DNA of 8,573 nt from a bacterium (lineage in GTDB: Bacteria > Armatimonadota > Fimbriimonadia > Fimbriimonadales > GBS-DC). Position numbers and translations under genes: made by a program. Shown here one piece after another: positions 6,443-8,573 of this stretch. The stretch covers positions 1 to 8,573 of the forward strand of contig JARJMV020000304.1 of the NCBI GenBank assembly GCA_029335935.2, read 5' to 3'. Each line of letters opens with the position of its first letter. Position 1 is the first letter of the stretch. The notes beneath the pieces are model-generated. The model was not told the DNA's origin, did no database searches, and saw only the letters and a program-made list of their open reading frames with translations.

Positions 6443-7363
6443 ATGAACCGACATGAGAAACCCACCAGTCGGCGCGATTTCCTGCGTGAGGGGGTGCGCT
6501 CGCTGGTGAACGCAGGCTTTGGGGGCGTTTTCGAGAAGCTGGAGCGTGTGGGCGAACTGATGGAGCGCAGCGAGCCGAAACCTGCACCGCTCACGCCTGT
6601 ACTCAGCTGCGAGACCCGCACACTACATACGCTCTTCGAGGCAGGACAGCTGACCATCGAGACCTGTGCTGCCCTGCTCCACGAACTTGATGTTCAAGGC
6701 GTTAGCCTCAGCGACCGCCACTTGCCAAGCCTACACCCGCGCTATCTGGAGAATCTGCGCGAGACTTGCCATCGGCACGGCGTTACGATTACGGGCGTGA
6801 TGGCTTCGGAGCCGATTAACCTCAGCGACGAGGCGAACCTGAGCCGGCGGATGGACGAGGTAATAGACCGTCTCCAAGCGGCGTCGGTGCTGCAAGCCCC
6901 GTTGGTTCGGCTGCATCTGACCGCCGAGCGCGAGGAGGAGCAGTTCGAGCGCACGGCGCAGTTTCTGCAACGCCTGTTGCCTGAGGCGCGCCGCCGCCGC
7001 GTCCGCCTCACGATTGAGAACCGCGACGGCGTCGGGCAACGCCCCGAACTGCTGGTGCACCTGATTCGCGCGTTAGACCCGCGCTGGCTGGGCGTGTGCT
7101 ACGATTTCGGACACGGCGCGCCCGAACGGCTCTACGACACGGCGCGGCTGCTGGCCCCCTATGCCTTCCACGCGCACGCCAAAAGCTACGCCTTCGACCC
7201 CCGCGGCGAGGAGACCCGCCTCGACTACGGGCGCATTCTCAGCACGCTACGCCTCGCAAGCTATGTGGGCGCGCTCTCGATCGAGTATCTCGGCGAGGGC
7301 GACCCTGTTGAGGGCGTGCGCAAAACGCGCGATCTCATTCGCCGACACTGGCGCGCCTACTGA
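6443..7363 (+). CDS. Sugar phosphate isomerase/epimerase-like TIM-barrel protein
   Basis: The 306-residue product belongs to the xylose isomerase-like/AP endonuclease 2 TIM-barrel superfamily, whose members use a divalent metal to isomerise or epimerise sugars or act on abasic DNA. Candidate metal ligands occur in the expected order: E192 in LTIENRDGV, D221 and H224 in LGVCYDFGHG, H245 in FHAHAKS, and E281 in LSIEYLGEGDP. The substrate is unknown. The N-terminus carries a twin-arginine-like motif TSRRDFLRE (8-16), common in exported members, but the following stretch has charged residues and is only weakly hydrophobic, so export is doubtful. ATG 6443 is chosen; an in-frame TTG at 6437 would add two residues and lies at or before the predicted transcript start. 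tilS follows after one base, so the two are probably co-transcribed, though no functional link is evident. Confidence 0.88.
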   Translation: MNRHEKPTSRRDFLREGVRSLVNAGFGGVFEKLERVGELMERSEPKPAPLTPVLSCETRTLHTLFEAGQLTIETCAALLHELDVQGVSLSDRHLPSLHPRYLENLRETCHRHGVTITGVMASEPINLSDEANLSRRMDEVIDRLQAASVLQAPLVRLHLTAEREEEQFERTAQFLQRLLPEARRRRVRLTIENRDGVGQRPELLVHLIRALDPRWLGVCYDFGHGAPERLYDTARLLAPYAFHAHAKSYAFDPRGEETRLDYGRILSTLRLASYVGALSIEYLGEGDPVEGVRKTRDLIRRHWRAY

Positions 7364-7364
7364 G

Positions 7365-8522
7365 ATGGAGATTCTGGAGCGCGTGCGCGCGACCATCCGC
7401 CAGCACCGCCTGCTGCCCCCTGCAGGCGGCGTCGTGATTGTCGGCTATTCGGGCGGCGCCGACTCCACCGCGCTGCTCCACCTGCTGACACGCCTGCGCG
7501 ACGAATGGCGGCTCCAGATGCACGCCGCGCACCTCCACCACGGCATGCGCCCTGAAGCCGACGCCGATGTAGAGGTTTGCCAATCGCTGTGCCAACAGCT
7601 CGGCGTGCCCCTCCATGTGGAGCGCGCCGATGTGCCCAATCTCGCGCGTCAGCATAAACTCTCGCTGGAGGAGGCAGGGCGCAACGCCCGCTACGCTTTT
7701 TTCGAACGGCTCGCCCAGCGCCTCAACGCCGACGCCGTCGCGCTGGCGCACACCCGCGACGACCAGATTGAAACTATTCTGATCAACCTGCTGCGCGGCA
7801 CGGGACCGCGCGGCTTATGTGGCATGCCCTACAAGCGCGACCGCGTCATCCGCCCCCTGCTCGACACCTCGCGCGAGCAAACCCATCGCTACTGCGCCGA
7901 GCAGAGCTTGCCGACAGTGTTCGACAGCACCAACTTAGACCCTCATCAGCTGCGTCGTCGCGTCCGTGCGGAGCTAACGCCCCTGCTGCGCGCCCTCTCG
8001 CCCGCATACGACACACACCTGCTGCGCCTGGCGGAGATTCTCAGGCAGGAGGAGGCGTGGTGGACCGAGCAGGTGGAGCATCTCTTGCGCGAGGCGTGTG
8101 CGCAAGGTAGTTCAGGACGGCTCCCGCGAGCGTTTTTCAGCGCGCTCCATCCTGCCCTGCAACGACGCGTACTGCGCGAGTGGCTGCGTCCGCACACAGG
8201 CGCGCTCCAGCTGCCCCCGTTCGAGACCTTGGAGGCGATGCGTGCGGCGGCTCTGATGGGCGAACGCACCTCGTGGCAACTGACGCCCACGCTACGCCTC
8301 ACTGCCGACGCGAACGCGCTCACTCTCCACCATAACGCGCAACCGCCTGCCGATTATGAGTATCCCGTACCAGTGGGCAAGCCGATTCTGATTCCCGAAG
8401 CGGGCTTGTGGCTGGAACTCCGTAGCACGGACATTCCTGTCCGTGCCAACATACCGCTCGGACAAGAAAGCCACTGTAGCACGCACATTCCTGTCCGTGA
8501 CAACCGAAACGTCCGACACTAA
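7365..8522 (+). CDS. tilS: tRNA(Ile)-lysidine synthetase TilS, C-terminus altered by repeat
   Basis: ATP-dependent enzyme that converts C34 of the CAU-anticodon isoleucine tRNA to lysidine, letting it read AUA; normally essential. The PP-loop signature SGGADS is at residues 29-34, with AHLHHGMR (55-62), RNARYAFFERL (106-116), AHTRDDQIETILINLLRGTG (128-147) and the DSTNLDPHQLRRRVRAEL segment (187-204) typical of TilS. A helical substrate-binding region follows (about 212-300). The start is the ATG one base after the upstream TGA; no SD is seen, so translation is probably coupled. The frame is open further upstream, but that part overlaps the previous gene. At 385 residues it is shorter than long-form TilS (about 430-480): after PVGKPILIPEAGLWLEL the sequence becomes repeat-derived (353-385) and the TilS_C domain is missing. 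The core should be active, since short-form TilS enzymes exist. Confidence 0.92.
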   Translation: MEILERVRATIRQHRLLPPAGGVVIVGYSGGADSTALLHLLTRLRDEWRLQMHAAHLHHGMRPEADADVEVCQSLCQQLGVPLHVERADVPNLARQHKLSLEEAGRNARYAFFERLAQRLNADAVALAHTRDDQIETILINLLRGTGPRGLCGMPYKRDRVIRPLLDTSREQTHRYCAEQSLPTVFDSTNLDPHQLRRRVRAELTPLLRALSPAYDTHLLRLAEILRQEEAWWTEQVEHLLREACAQGSSGRLPRAFFSALHPALQRRVLREWLRPHTGALQLPPFETLEAMRAAALMGERTSWQLTPTLRLTADANALTLHHNAQPPADYEYPVPVGKPILIPEAGLWLELRSTDIPVRANIPLGQESHCSTHIPVRDNRNVRH

Positions 8523-8573
8523 AGCCACAGTAACACGCTGCTAAGTCTCACTGACACCAGACGAATAGTAAAC
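8422..8573. repeat. 54-bp-period palindromic tandem repeat, running off the window
   Basis: Units begin with GTAGCACG at 8422 and 8476, and a degenerate GTAACACG at 8530, giving an exact 54-bp period. Units 1 and 2 match at 42 of 54 positions by eye; unit 3 matches clearly only at its start and is cut by the window edge. Each full unit contains a hairpin; in unit 1 CACGGACA-TTCC-TGTCCGTG is perfect, and unit 2 has one mismatch in the stem. Because 54 is divisible by three, the repeat reads through in the tilS frame, encoding two related peptides with a core of (D/H)IPVR, until a TAA at 8520-8522. Confidence 0.75.

Noticed and set aside
7161..7364. Upstream extension of the tilS frame
   Set aside because: It overlaps the conserved C-terminal half of the TIM-barrel gene and encodes low-complexity shadow sequence; TilS homology begins at the ATG at 7365.
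8292..8528. Minus-strand 78-codon frame containing two TDRNVRAT peptides
   Set aside because: The peptides are the reverse-strand reading of the palindromic repeat, and the rest is a shadow of tilS. It is useful as a marker of the repeat, not a gene.
8422..8573. Possible CRISPR array
   Set aside because: The units are contiguous with a 54-bp period and diverge along their length; there is no pattern of constant repeats separated by unrelated spacers.

Overview
The window is GC-rich and densely coding. It comes from a bacterium with type IV pili (T4P). The compact pilB-pilT-pilC-pilD cluster, extended -10 promoters, a near-leaderless gene and a palindromic interspersed repeat running into a coding region would fit a deep-branching, possibly thermophilic lineage such as Armatimonadota. 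That placement is only an impression; no rRNA or clade marker is present.

Left region (39-5319, minus strand): a tightly packed operon for the cytoplasmic and inner-membrane engine of a type IV pilus. In transcription order it holds the extension ATPase PilB, the retraction ATPase PilT, the platform protein PilC and the prepilin peptidase PilD. Gaps are 23 nt, 15 nt and a 1-nt stop/start overlap. Good Shine-Dalgarno (SD) sequences precede pilB, pilT and pilC, and pilD looks translationally coupled to pilC. PilD processes prepilins, PilC anchors the assembly machine, PilB polymerises and PilT retracts. The pilins, secretin and alignment proteins lie outside the window.

Centre (5320-5451): a short divergent promoter region. 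Two back-to-back extended -10 elements flank a perfect inverted repeat, and the rightward leader begins with a strong hairpin. To its right (5452-6240) is an exported protein of unknown function. Its N-terminal half resembles the small N domain (STN-like) of secretins and its C-terminal part is helical.

Intergenic 6241-6442: an imperfect inverted repeat of about 100 nt enclosing two smaller hairpins, then a consensus TATAAT placed so close to the next start codon that the mRNA should be leaderless or nearly so.

Right region (6443-8522, plus strand): a sugar phosphate isomerase/AP endonuclease 2-like TIM-barrel protein with a twin-arginine-like N-terminus, and, one base after its stop, tilS (tRNA-Ile lysidine synthetase). 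The 3' end of tilS runs into a 54-bp-period palindromic repeat, which supplies its last codons and replaces the usual TilS C-terminal domain. No unambiguous new multi-gene system is present. The best leads are the repeat-invaded tilS, the secretin-domain-like exported protein sharing a control region with the pilus operon, and the structured element at 6267-6367.
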